The notes below the pieces were generated by a model that saw only the letters and a list, made by a program, of their open reading frames with translations, had not been told where the DNA came from and made no database searches. A program made the position numbers and the translations under genes. From positions 930,001 through 994,000 of the forward strand of contig NZ_AP022596.1 in the NCBI RefSeq assembly GCF_010731895.1: a stretch of 64,000 bases of DNA. Direction: 5' to 3'. The first letter of the stretch is position 1, and the number at the start of each line of letters is the position of its first letter. Below, piece by piece: positions 29,892 through 38,321 of the stretch. The stretch is from Mycolicibacterium helvum. GTDB lineage: Bacteria; Actinomycetota; Actinomycetes; Mycobacteriales; Mycobacteriaceae.

Positions 29892-29911
29892 TGCAGTAGC
29901 GCACTACTGCA
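29892..29911. promoter_or_regulatory. Module operator A: TGCAGTAG-CGCA-CTACTGCA
   Basis: A perfect 8-4-8 inverted repeat 13 bp before the exporter ATPase gene. A closely matching site stands before the P450 gene in opposite orientation (35899-35916). The two agree in ATTGCAGTAG-Y-GCACTAC-Y-G. A shared dimeric repressor, probably TetR- or MarR-like and encoded elsewhere, is the natural reading. Confidence 0.75.
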
Positions 29912-29924
29912 CCCGCCACGCCCC

Positions 29925-30647
29925 GTGCACGTGACGATCAAGGGCGTGAACCCGGTATTGCAACTCAATGGGGTGAATAAGTCATACCGACGGGGCGATG
30001 AGCTGGTTCACGTGCTCGTCGATTTCGACTTCGCCTTGGACGCAGGCGAATTCGTGGTCGTGACCGGACCATCGGGAGCCGGCAAGTCGACCTTGCTGCA
30101 CATTGCCGGCGGGTTGGACGCACCCGACACCGGCACTGTGGCAGTGACTGGTCACGACGTCTGGTCGATGAGGGCAGGCTCCCGAGCGGCGTTCCGGCGG
30201 CGCAACCTCGGCTTCGTGTTCCAGTTCTTCAACTTGGTGCCGATGCTGACGGCAGTGGAGAACGTGTCATTGCCGCTCGTCCTGGACGGTGTGTCAGCGC
30301 GAACAGCCGACGCGCGGGCGGTGGAACTGCTGGACCGGATCGGGCTTGGCGACCGGGCGAAGCACCGGCCGGCCGAACTGTCGGGCGGACAAATGCAGCG
30401 CGTGGCAGTCGCCCGCGCACTGGTGGCCCGGCCGTCCATCGTGCTTGCCGACGAGCCGACCGGAAATCTCGACAGTCATTCGTCGACCGAGGTCTTGGAT
30501 CTCCTGCGATCACTGTCCGACGAGGACGGTACAGCCGTGGTCATGGTCACCCACGATCCGGCGGCGGCACGCTACGGCACCCGTGAGGTGCACCTGGTGG
30601 ACGGACGCGTTTGCGCGGCCGACGCCGTAGTCCCTGTGGAACCGTGA
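29925..30647 (+). CDS. ABC exporter ATP-binding protein (LolD/MacB type)
   Basis: 240 residues. Walker A GPSGAGKST is at 48-56, the Q-loop FVFQFFNLVP near 100, the signature LSGGQ at 152-156 and Walker B VLADEP at 173-178, with GNLDS following as in MacB/LolD proteins. It drives the FtsX-like permease whose ATG overlaps its stop by 1 bp. GTG 29925 is the longest start; GTG 29946 behind AAGGG is an alternative. It is the first gene of a module absent from this place in M. tuberculosis and lies directly behind operator A. Confidence 0.92.
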   Translation: MHVTIKGVNPVLQLNGVNKSYRRGDELVHVLVDFDFALDAGEFVVVTGPSGAGKSTLLHIAGGLDAPDTGTVAVTGHDVWSMRAGSRAAFRRRNLGFVFQFFNLVPMLTAVENVSLPLVLDGVSARTADARAVELLDRIGLGDRAKHRPAELSGGQMQRVAVARALVARPSIVLADEPTGNLDSHSSTEVLDLLRSLSDEDGTAVVMVTHDPAAARYGTREVHLVDGRVCAADAVVPVEP

Positions 30648-33214
30648 TGCGTTGGTTGCGCGCGGGATCGATGGCGTTGCGGCGCATCCACCTTGCGGCG
30701 CTGATCGCGGACTGGCGCCGCACGCTGCTCAGCGTTCTCGGCGTCGCCCTCGGGGTGACTGTGGTGCTGGGCGTTCTGATCCTCAAATCAGAGGTCGCCC
30801 GCCCGTTCGACGCCTTCGGTCCGTCGCTTACCCACGCCGCCGACACCGAGGTGGTCGAGGTGACACCGAACGTCAGCGGTCGGTTGCCGATCGCGACCGT
30901 CAACCAGCTGCACACCGAGATCCCCGGGGCGGCCGTCATCCCGATCGTCGCCGGCCTCACGCCCGTGGACGTTCCAGGTGCCACCAAGCATGGCTTCTTC
31001 CTGCTCGGCGGCTCATGCCAGATCGAGTTGTTGGTGGGCACGTTCGACTGCGAACAGCGCGCCCGTGACATGAAGCCCGCAGACGGGCCCGGTGTGCCGC
31101 TGCAGATTCCGACGGCGATCGCCGAACGTCATGGCCTGAAACTCGGTGACGAGGTGCGCATCCCCGGTCTGCCCCGAGGTTCTGCGCATCTGGGGTGGAC
31201 ATTTGCCGAATTCGACCGCGTCGCGGGCATTAACGACGGCTACGTGTTGCTGGCGCCCTCCACCGATATCGCGGCGGCGCTGCTCGGCTCCCCTGGCTAC
31301 GTCACGTCCACGTTCGTCGTCCCACGACCCGGGATCGACAGATCGCACCTCACCGCTGATATTGATCGGGTGGTCGCCGGCGTCGCAGTGGCTGGCGCCC
31401 CCCATCCGCACCTGCCTGCCGTGTTCGAGAACGGCGCGCAGACCTTCAACCTGGTCGCGGTGGCCGGCATCATCGTCGGCATCTTGATCGCGGTGAACAC
31501 GATCCTGCTGGCCGTCGAGGACCGGCGCGCGGTGATGGGAACCATCGGTGCGATCGGCGCCGGGCCTGCTGGGTTGTTCGGCGGAATGGTCACCGAAGGA
31601 GCAGTGGTGGGCCTCGTCGGTGGATTGTTGGGCGTACCAAGCGGATTCCTCCTTGGTAACTATCTGGTCGGCAGTTTCGGACAGTCCATGCTGGCCGGAT
31701 CTGGCGGCACAATCGCTGCGCATTTCACGCCGAGCCTGATTCCGCTCGGCGCGGGTGCAGGAATCGTCTGCGGCGTCCTCGCCATGATCGGGCCCGCCGC
31801 CAGGTTGGTCCGTGACGGACCGCTGGCGGCAATGGCGAGCGCTGGTGGAGTGCAGCGCGCCCGAAGAATTCCCGTCTGGCCGCTGTTCATCGGGGTCGGC
31901 TTGCTGGCGGCTTCGGTCGTCGTGCTGAAGATTTTCGAGCGCGGATCGCTACCACTGAACGTGGGCATCAACGGCATGACGATGGGGTTGTTCGGGTTGG
32001 TGCTGGCCACGGTATGGCTCGCCCCGCGCGAGGCCGGTGTACTGATCAAGGGGCTGACGATCGTGCGTCCCGCCGTCGGGCGCCTGCTGAGCGCCGACTT
32101 CGGGCGCTACGCATTGCTTTTCGCGTTCTCCGCCGCATTGCTCGCCGAGAGCACGAGCTTTGCCATCGGGTCATACAGCATGCAGCTGCTCGGCACCTCC
32201 CAGGTTGCAGCGCAGAAGCCGGACCGCCTTCCCGACTCGTTGTTGATCGCCCCGCAGTCGGTGCTCGATCAGCGGGACGGCCAACTCTCTGACGCAACGT
32301 TCGCGCTGGTGTCTCGCGCTGCTAACGGACGCAACGTCTCGGCGCGCTGGCGATCGACGATCTCGTCGGGAAGTTCCTCACGACTTGTCGCCGGCGTCAC
32401 ACCGGGTGATTGGTACAGCAGAGCGCTGTATGAGCCGACGGCTGCCGGTGACGCGTTCTGGCAGGGCCTGCAGGACGGCGAGGTCGGACTGAGCGAGATT
32501 GCGGCGAGCCGGCTCGAAGCTGCCGCGGGAGACACCGTCGAGCTGCCCACCGTGAATGGACCGAAGCGGTATCGAGTAGCCGGGATCGTTACGCCACAGA
32601 TGGTCAATGACGCCGCGGTGGGCGATATCGTCCTGGTTTCCGAGCGCTTGGCACGCGCCGACTGGGCTGCGGTACGCGATCAGGTCGCGGTGGCCTACCA
32701 GTCGTCGGTCGACGCGAGTGCCCACCGTGACGATTTCCTGAAGCTGGATGCCGGATTGTGGGTGTACGACACCGAACAATGGCGATCGGTGGCCGCCACC
32801 GGGATAGAGCGCTTTCTGCAACCGTTCACGCTCGCCGGCTATGTGGTGATGGCCGCCGCGGGTCTGAGCCTGCTCAACGTGTTCGTGCTGGGATTGGTGC
32901 AACGCAAACGTGAGCGAGCCGCATTACGGGCAATCGGGGTTACCCCGGGACAAGAGCAGGCCGTGATCATCGCCAACGCCGTCCTGCTCGGCCTGCTGGT
33001 CGCGAGCCTGGCCGCGCTCGGCGGTGTGGGGCTGACCTACCTCTGGTCGTTGGGCTCACCGGTGTACTACGGCATCAAGATCGAATGGGGTGTGGCCCAA
33101 TTGGCGTTGCGATCCGGGGTGACCGCCGTATTCGCCTTGATCGCGATCGCCGCGGTGTATCCCGTGATCCATGCGCGTCGCCTGGAGGCGGTCGACATAC
33201 TGCGCACCAGCTAG
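30647..33214 (+). CDS. FtsX-like ABC permease with two FtsX domains
   Basis: 855 residues from ATG 30647. One membrane helix (about 24-48) precedes a large extracytoplasmic MacB-type domain (about 50-255). Four helices (about 265-440), further helices and a second outer domain follow (about 485-700), then a second FtsX core of about three helices (about 710-850). The last part has QRKRERAALRAIGVTPGQ, the usual coupling segment. Such single-chain permeases move lipids, lipoproteins or peptides from the outer leaflet, or act mechanically. Its 3' end converges on the acyltransferase gene with a 4-bp overlap. Confidence 0.88.
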   Translation: MRWLRAGSMALRRIHLAALIADWRRTLLSVLGVALGVTVVLGVLILKSEVARPFDAFGPSLTHAADTEVVEVTPNVSGRLPIATVNQLHTEIPGAAVIPIVAGLTPVDVPGATKHGFFLLGGSCQIELLVGTFDCEQRARDMKPADGPGVPLQIPTAIAERHGLKLGDEVRIPGLPRGSAHLGWTFAEFDRVAGINDGYVLLAPSTDIAAALLGSPGYVTSTFVVPRPGIDRSHLTADIDRVVAGVAVAGAPHPHLPAVFENGAQTFNLVAVAGIIVGILIAVNTILLAVEDRRAVMGTIGAIGAGPAGLFGGMVTEGAVVGLVGGLLGVPSGFLLGNYLVGSFGQSMLAGSGGTIAAHFTPSLIPLGAGAGIVCGVLAMIGPAARLVRDGPLAAMASAGGVQRARRIPVWPLFIGVGLLAASVVVLKIFERGSLPLNVGINGMTMGLFGLVLATVWLAPREAGVLIKGLTIVRPAVGRLLSADFGRYALLFAFSAALLAESTSFAIGSYSMQLLGTSQVAAQKPDRLPDSLLIAPQSVLDQRDGQLSDATFALVSRAANGRNVSARWRSTISSGSSSRLVAGVTPGDWYSRALYEPTAAGDAFWQGLQDGEVGLSEIAASRLEAAAGDTVELPTVNGPKRYRVAGIVTPQMVNDAAVGDIVLVSERLARADWAAVRDQVAVAYQSSVDASAHRDDFLKLDAGLWVYDTEQWRSVAATGIERFLQPFTLAGYVVMAAAGLSLLNVFVLGLVQRKRERAALRAIGVTPGQEQAVIIANAVLLGLLVASLAALGGVGLTYLWSLGSPVYYGIKIEWGVAQLALRSGVTAVFALIAIAAVYPVIHARRLEAVDILRTS

Positions 33215-34530
33215 GCGTGAAGTTCCCGATGCAATCGGGGAATGTCGTCGTCGGCGCACCGAAAGCGGTGCAGGTGCTCGCGGATCCCGCGACGTGACAT
33301 GAACGTGAATTCTTCTGGCGGCAAAGACATCTGAAAAAGCAGCCCGCGACCCTGCGCCCCCTCCATAAGTGCGCCACCGCCCGCAACCGGCAGTGTCATC
33401 ACCATCGTGCAGTAGGACGGGACGGTCTTTTCGAATTCGATGCGGTAAAGGCCAAAGCCGCTCAGGTTCGTGATGAGCGGATTCCACCGCGCCGGATTGA
33501 AAGCCGTGGATACACAGCGAGCACCCCGCCACGCACCGGCGATGTCCAGGAACTGCTGGTTGATCCGCATGTCGCAGTGTTCGTCGTCAAAGTGGTCCAC
33601 ATGGTGGCGTATGCGTTGGGCGATCGAGTATGCCGCGTCTTCGGTGAACAGGTCGACGTTCATCGTCGTAATGATGTTGCCGGTCAGCCTCGGGTCGAGT
33701 CCACAACGCTTGCGTGTGTTCACGACAATCGCGAGAGCGCGACGGCCCACCAGGGGATCGGCGTTCATCAGCGCTTCAGATACCACCGCGCACACAACGT
33801 CGTTGGCGGATAACCGCGTACCGCTTCCGAACGCGTTACGCATGCGAGCGATCTCAGCCTCACCGAAGTAGAGACTCAGGGTCCGCTGCCTGGGCGAATC
33901 TTTTATCAAATATCGCACGCAGCGGGCGGTTTCGATGAGGCCGAGGCAACGCACCCCCGGCCGTCGCGCGCCATCGGCGCGAAGATGTTCGTCGAGGTAT
34001 GCGGCGCGGTCTTCGATGATCAGCGGCTGCATGCACGGTGTGTCGGCGGCCGCGGCAACCCAGGTGTTCATGAAGTGCATCAGGGTCTGCATATCGCCGA
34101 CGGCGTGGTGCCACGAGAAACCGATCGCCGTTGCGTCATCCGCGAGTCGGGTGACACGCACCCGGCACACCGGACCCCATCCCCATCGTGCGATGGCGCC
34201 GTTCACGGGGTCGACAAGCCAGATCCCGGTGTCGTCCACAGTCGAGCGGATGGCCTCCTCGAGGGTGCGATCCGAGGACACCACCGTGAACGGCACACCC
34301 TGGCCCCTGCACCGGATTCCCATCCTCCCTCTGGCCAGAGTCATTCGTCCGGCGAAAATCGGCAGCACGGTGAGGGCGTGCGCAAATGCCCGGGCAAGGG
34401 CGGTGGTCTCAAGCGGTCGCTCGAAGAAGAAGACCATGTGGGTCGCCAGGTTCGCGACGATGACATCTCCGACATTGCAACGAATGTCGAGCGGCTGTGC
34501 GCGCGACGGCTTGATCAGTTGGGTCGACAC
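33211..34530 (-). CDS. BAHD-like/condensation-fold acyltransferase
   Basis: 439 residues. The N-terminal part has the BAHD-type segment HALTVLPIFAGRM (about 51-63). The catalytic HHxxxD is SWHHAVGD with His142 and Asp146. A Gly-rich region near 353-362 (TNLSGFGLYR) stands where BAHD enzymes have DFGWG. The fold transfers acyl groups from CoA or carrier proteins to hydroxyl or amine acceptors. PapA-like and wax-ester/DGAT enzymes share the HHxxxD motif but normally have Gly next; here it is Met147. It follows the P450 gene by 5 bp, so it probably acylates the hydroxylated product. GTG 34530 start. Confidence 0.75.
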   Translation of the reverse strand: MSTQLIKPSRAQPLDIRCNVGDVIVANLATHMVFFFERPLETTALARAFAHALTVLPIFAGRMTLARGRMGIRCRGQGVPFTVVSSDRTLEEAIRSTVDDTGIWLVDPVNGAIARWGWGPVCRVRVTRLADDATAIGFSWHHAVGDMQTLMHFMNTWVAAAADTPCMQPLIIEDRAAYLDEHLRADGARRPGVRCLGLIETARCVRYLIKDSPRQRTLSLYFGEAEIARMRNAFGSGTRLSANDVVCAVVSEALMNADPLVGRRALAIVVNTRKRCGLDPRLTGNIITTMNVDLFTEDAAYSIAQRIRHHVDHFDDEHCDMRINQQFLDIAGAWRGARCVSTAFNPARWNPLITNLSGFGLYRIEFEKTVPSYCTMVMTLPVAGGGALMEGAQGRGLLFQMSLPPEEFTFMSRRGIREHLHRFRCADDDIPRLHRELHA

Positions 34531-34535
34531 GATCG

Positions 34536-35894
34536 CTACCCCCGACGGCTGACCACGATGCGCCCGCCGAGCTTCGGGACACGGGCGATTCCCCGGAAAT
34601 GCGACTTCTCATCGGCCGCGGCATCGGTGTGGATGCGGAAGTTCTGCAACACAGTCCTCAGCACGATGTCCATTTCGGCGGTGGCGTAGTCAGCGCCGAG
34701 GCACCGCCGCGTTCCACCACCGAACGCCAGCCATGCTGCCGGCGGTTTGGCAGAGCGGAAGCGGTGCGGGTCAAAGCGTTCCGGATTCGCAAAGACGTCC
34801 GGATTGTCGTGGAGATCGGCGATGCGCACCAGCACCGTGCGCCCGTGCGGAATGTGCCACTCGCCGAGGCCGAAGCCCGGTGAGGTGACCCGGCGACCGG
34901 CCACGTCGATGACGGTTCGGCTTCGCAACACCTCCGCAATCGTGGCCCGCCGGAAGTCGCGGCCCCCTTCATCGACCTCTCGCACCAGTTCTGCGAGGAC
35001 TTCTGGATGACGTCGCAACCGTTCGAACACCCAACTGAGTGCCGAGGCCGTGGTTTCATGGCCCGCACCGATCAGCGTCAACAGCTCGTCGCCGATGTCG
35101 GACGGCGGCATGGCACTTTCGCCGACGCTCCGGCTGCGCACCAACAGCGCCAAGACGTCCGTCCGCTCACCGAGACCCGGATCGGCCTCGGCGCGAGCGA
35201 TGAGCGTGCGTACGATTCGGTCAAATTCCATTCGGAATTCGTCCAGCCTGGCCCACGGGCTGTGCCGCCTGGCCCAGATGGGCGCCGCCGGCACGAATGC
35301 CATCAGCTGACCGAGTCTCATGTAGGGCGGAACGATATCGCGCAGCGTCTCCAGTTCAGCGCTATCGGAGCCGAAGATGGTATGCAGAATCACGTTCAAA
35401 GTGATCCTGTTCATCGGTTCGAGTGTCCGAAACTCCTTGCCCTCAGGCCAGTTCGTGCCTTCCCGGACTGTCTCGTCCTCAACGATGCGCATGTGGCCGT
35501 TGAGGTTGCGACCGTGGAGTGCGGGAGCAAGCAGCCGACGCCGGCTGCGATGCGAAACGCCGTCGAGCCCGAACACCGACCCGGGCCCGAACCAATTGCC
35601 GAGGTTCGGCTGCACGTTACGAAGCTCTTCGGTGCTCGCGGCACACACCGACCGCACCAGGGCAGGATCAGAAACCACGACGGATCGTCCGAACAGCGGA
35701 ACATTGATTTCGAAGACGCGCCCGTGCCGCTTGATCCAGCCGCGCATCGCCGCACCACGAAATGCGGCGAATTCCACCCCCTGCACCAGCTTTGGTGAGC
35801 GCACTCGCGGCGGGCTCAACCTCGACGGTGTCAGTGTTTCGTGCGGGTCAGCAAGGGCCACAGGCGAATTGTCACTCGCGTACGGCGCAACCAC
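34536..35894 (-). CDS. Cytochrome P450, CYP138/CYP135-like
   Basis: 452 residues. The I-helix oxygen-activation motif GAGHETT is at 276-282, the K-helix ExxR is EVLR at 321-324 and the heme loop FGGGTRRCLG at 391-400 with ligand Cys398. The N-terminal part (SPKLVQGVEF, GPGSVFGLDG) and the rest strongly resemble M. tuberculosis CYP138 (Rv0136). It is a soluble monooxygenase needing outside ferredoxin electrons. GTG 35894 lies 5 bp from operator B, so the transcript may be leaderless. It is the first gene of the P450-acyltransferase pair. Confidence 0.94.
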   Translation of the reverse strand: MVAPYASDNSPVALADPHETLTPSRLSPPRVRSPKLVQGVEFAAFRGAAMRGWIKRHGRVFEINVPLFGRSVVVSDPALVRSVCAASTEELRNVQPNLGNWFGPGSVFGLDGVSHRSRRRLLAPALHGRNLNGHMRIVEDETVREGTNWPEGKEFRTLEPMNRITLNVILHTIFGSDSAELETLRDIVPPYMRLGQLMAFVPAAPIWARRHSPWARLDEFRMEFDRIVRTLIARAEADPGLGERTDVLALLVRSRSVGESAMPPSDIGDELLTLIGAGHETTASALSWVFERLRRHPEVLAELVREVDEGGRDFRRATIAEVLRSRTVIDVAGRRVTSPGFGLGEWHIPHGRTVLVRIADLHDNPDVFANPERFDPHRFRSAKPPAAWLAFGGGTRRCLGADYATAEMDIVLRTVLQNFRIHTDAAADEKSHFRGIARVPKLGGRIVVSRRG

Positions 35895-35898
35895 CTCG

Positions 35899-35916
35899 GT
35901 AGTGCACTACTGCAAT
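35899..35916. promoter_or_regulatory. Module operator B: palindrome GTAGTGCACTAC with TGCAAT arm
   Basis: GTAGTGCACTAC (35899-35910) is a perfect 12-bp palindrome. Read on the minus strand with its flank it is ATTGCAGTAGTGCACTACCG, 18 of 20 bases identical to operator A in the direction of its own gene. It occupies most of the 25-bp gap between the VOC gene and the P450 start. Confidence 0.75.
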
Positions 35917-35919
35917 CCG

Positions 35920-36267
35920 CTAGTCGGCGGCCAGTATGCAGAACTCGTTGCCCTCGGGGTCGGCGAGCACCACCCAGCTCTGCTCGCCCTGACCGATGTC
36001 GACGGGGCGCGCCCCCAGCGCCAGCATGCGGTCGACCTCGGCCTGCTGATCGTCGGGCGTGAAGTCAAAATGGATGCGGTTCTTGATGATTTTGGCATCG
36101 GGGACCGCCAAGAACAGCCAGTCCGGTCCGGCGCCGGCAGGTGCACGCAACGCCACGTCCCCGTCCTCGGTCGGCTCGGCCGGCCAGCCCAGCACTGTCG
36201 ACCACCACGAGGAGAGCACATGGATGTCGTGAGCGTCGATGCAGACTTCGCTGAATCTGAGTGTCAC
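35920..36267 (-). CDS. VOC-superfamily (glyoxalase-like) protein
   Basis: 115 residues with two beta-alpha-beta-beta-beta units: VCIDAHDIHVLSSWWSTVLGW in the first and IHFDFTPDD with VVLADPEGNEFCIL in the second. The closing DPEGNEF is the common VOC signature. Metal ligands are not clear, since only the His of IHFDF is obvious. It may bind a small molecule rather than catalyse. The ATG overlaps the fadD36 stop by 4 bp, so it belongs to that operon rather than to the P450 module. Confidence 0.85.
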   Translation of the reverse strand: MTLRFSEVCIDAHDIHVLSSWWSTVLGWPAEPTEDGDVALRAPAGAGPDWLFLAVPDAKIIKNRIHFDFTPDDQQAEVDRMLALGARPVDIGQGEQSWVVLADPEGNEFCILAAD

Positions 36268-37664
36268 TTCATGAGCTCCTTTTTCACCACTTTGCCCATC
36301 GCGTTGCGCGGCAGCGAATCGACCAGCCGCACCTCTCGCGGTCGCTTGTGGATCGAAAGCTGTTCGGCCACATACGCAATCAGTTCGTCCGGTTTGGCGT
36401 CGCCGACCACGAACGCGACGATGCGCTGACCGAGATCGGCGTCGGGCAGCCCCACCACCGCGACCTCATCGACCCCGGGATGACCCATCAGCACCGTCTC
36501 GACCTCACCCGCACCAATCCGGAAGCCACCGGACTTGATCAAGTCCACCGACTCACGCCCGACGATGCGGTGCATACCGCCGTCGTCGATGACGGCGGCA
36601 TCCCCGGTGCGATACCACCCGTCGGGGTCGAACGACTCGGCCGTGGCATCGGGCCTGTTCAGGTAGCCGTCGAACAATGTGGGCGCCTTAAGGTGAAGAC
36701 TGCCAATGGTTTCCCCGTCATTCTCGGCGACCGACCCGTCCTCGCGCACCAGCCGGGTCTGCACCCCGGCCAACGGCAGGCCGACCCATCCGGGCCTGCG
36801 TTCGCCGTCCGCCCGGGTGCTCAGCGTGATCAGCGACTCGGTGCTGCCGTATCGCTCGACGGGCAGGTGGCCAGTCAGTTCGGCAAGCCGGCTGAACACC
36901 GGCACGGGCAGCGGCGCGCTGCCCGACACCAGCAGCCGCGCCGACGCCAGCGCGGTGGCAGCCTCGGTGTCGGCCGCCACCCGCGACCAGACCGTCGGGA
37001 CCGCGAAATACAAACTTCCACCAGCGCCGGCGTAACCGGCCGGGGTGGGTTTTCCGGTGTGCACGAAGCGGTTTCCCACCCGCAGCGACCCGAGCAACCC
37101 CAGGATCAGGCCGTGGACGTGGAACAGCGGCAGCCCGTGCACCAGGGTGTCGTCCGGGCTCCACTGCCAGGCCTGAGCCAGCGCGTCGATGTCGGCGGCG
37201 ATCGCGCCCCGGCTGATCAGCACCCCCTTGGGCAGGCCAGTGGTGCCGGAGGTGTACATCACCATGGCGGTGGCATGCGGCGGTGACTCGGGATAGCGAT
37301 GCCACGATCGGGCGTGCAGCCGCACCGGCACGTGCGGCAGGCCGCCGAGGTCAGCGGGCTGCTCCCCCAGCCAGGCCTGGGCACCGGAATCGGTCAGGAT
37401 GTGCGCGCGTTCGGCGACCCCGACGTCGGCGGGCACCGGCACGAATGGCACCCCGGCGATCAGGCAGCCGGTGACGGCGAGCACGGTCGTCGCGGTGGGA
37501 GTGGCGAGCACGGCCACCCGGCCGGCGCCGCCGACCCGCTCGGCCACCGACGTGGCCGCACCGACGAGATCACTACGAGACAACACGGCGCCGTCGATGC
37601 GCACGGCGTCGCCGATATCGGCTCCGGCGGCGACAGCGGCCGGATTCAGGGAGGCCAGCAACAC
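36264..37664 (-). CDS. fadD36: Acyl-CoA ligase FadD36
   Basis: 466 residues from GTG 37664, where similarity to Rv1193 (473 residues) begins with LLASLNPA. The frame stays open for almost 600 bases upstream but without similarity. AMP-binding loop YTSGTTGLPKG, GWYRTGDAA, and catalytic Lys in RNAMGKVVKKEL at the end. The compact length resembles malonyl/methylmalonyl-CoA-synthetase-type ligases rather than long-chain FadDs. A TAGCGT hexamer lies 7 nt before the GTG. Confidence 0.92.
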   Translation of the reverse strand: MLLASLNPAAVAAGADIGDAVRIDGAVLSRSDLVGAATSVAERVGGAGRVAVLATPTATTVLAVTGCLIAGVPFVPVPADVGVAERAHILTDSGAQAWLGEQPADLGGLPHVPVRLHARSWHRYPESPPHATAMVMYTSGTTGLPKGVLISRGAIAADIDALAQAWQWSPDDTLVHGLPLFHVHGLILGLLGSLRVGNRFVHTGKPTPAGYAGAGGSLYFAVPTVWSRVAADTEAATALASARLLVSGSAPLPVPVFSRLAELTGHLPVERYGSTESLITLSTRADGERRPGWVGLPLAGVQTRLVREDGSVAENDGETIGSLHLKAPTLFDGYLNRPDATAESFDPDGWYRTGDAAVIDDGGMHRIVGRESVDLIKSGGFRIGAGEVETVLMGHPGVDEVAVVGLPDADLGQRIVAFVVGDAKPDELIAYVAEQLSIHKRPREVRLVDSLPRNAMGKVVKKELMK

Positions 37665-37671
37665 GCCAGCG

Positions 37672-37677
37672 ACGCTA
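37672..37677 (-). promoter_or_regulatory. Putative -10 element (TAGCGT) for fadD36
   Basis: TANNNT hexamer 7 nt before GTG 37664. The divergent Nudix gene has GATACT at 37683-37688, so two start signals sit within 17 bp. Confidence 0.45.
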
Positions 37678-37682
37678 CCGAA

Positions 37683-37688
37683 GATACT
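37683..37688 (+). promoter_or_regulatory. Putative -10 element (GATACT) for the Nudix gene
   Basis: It is one base from TATACT and lies 6 nt before GTG 37695, with no SD. This favours GTG 37695 over GTG 37692 as start. Confidence 0.4.
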
Positions 37689-37694
37689 GGCGTG

Positions 37695-38240
37695 GTGAAG
37701 CCCATCACCCAGGTCTCGTCGCGCGAGGTGTACCGCAACAACTGGATGACCGTGCGTGAGGACAGCATTCGACGGCAGGACGGCTCGGCCGGCATCTACG
37801 GCGTCGTCGACAAGCCCGACTACGCACTGATCATCGCCGTCGACGGCACTCGGGTGGGGTTGGTGGAGCAGTACCGGTATCCGCTGGGCGAACGTCGCTG
37901 GGAGTTCCCGCAGGGCACCGCCCCGGACCGGGCGGACGTCGAGCCGACTGAACTCGCGATCCGCGAGCTGCGCGAGGAGACCGGCCTGACCGCGGGTTCG
38001 TTCGTGGTTCTCGGCCGTCTGGACATCGCCGCGGGCATGAGCAGCCAGCGGGGGTGGGTGTTCCTGGCCACCGATATCACCGCAGGTGAACCCGAGCGCG
38101 AGCACGAAGAGCAGGACATGCACTTCGAGTGGTTCGAGCGCAGTCGGTTCGAAGAGATGGTCCGGACTGGCGAGATCACCGACGCCCAGTCGATCGCCGC
38201 GTACGGGCAATTGCTGCTTCGGGAGCGTTTCGAATACTGA
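37695..38240 (+). CDS. Nudix hydrolase, ADP-ribose pyrophosphatase-like
   Basis: 181 residues. The Nudix box ends in RELREETGL at about 90-98, with the upstream Gly in FPQGTAPD. The phrase RWEFPQGTA and the substrate-recognition region (VEQYRYPLGE) suit the ADP-sugar pyrophosphatase group, which clears ADP-ribose or related sugars. The frame is open far upstream antisense to fadD36; I start at GTG 37695 where conserved sequence begins. It is divergent from fadD36 with 30 bp between starts. Confidence 0.88.
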   Translation: MKPITQVSSREVYRNNWMTVREDSIRRQDGSAGIYGVVDKPDYALIIAVDGTRVGLVEQYRYPLGERRWEFPQGTAPDRADVEPTELAIRELREETGLTAGSFVVLGRLDIAAGMSSQRGWVFLATDITAGEPEREHEEQDMHFEWFERSRFEEMVRTGEITDAQSIAAYGQLLLRERFEY

Positions 38241-38321
38241 CCGGCGCGTCATGGGACAGATGTGACAGGTGAGGTTTAGTGACGGCTACGCTGATTACTC
38301 GCAACGATCATTCGAGGAGTC

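Noticed and set aside
33226..33244. TTCCCGAT/ATCGGGGAA hairpin as terminator of the FtsX-like permease gene
   Set aside because: It lies inside the coding end of the acyltransferase gene, the stem has a bulge and no T-tract follows; it may help termination but I would not list it.
37665..38252. N-terminal extension of FadD36 by almost 200 residues
   Set aside because: The extension is antisense to the Nudix gene and Rv1193 similarity begins at GTG 37664.
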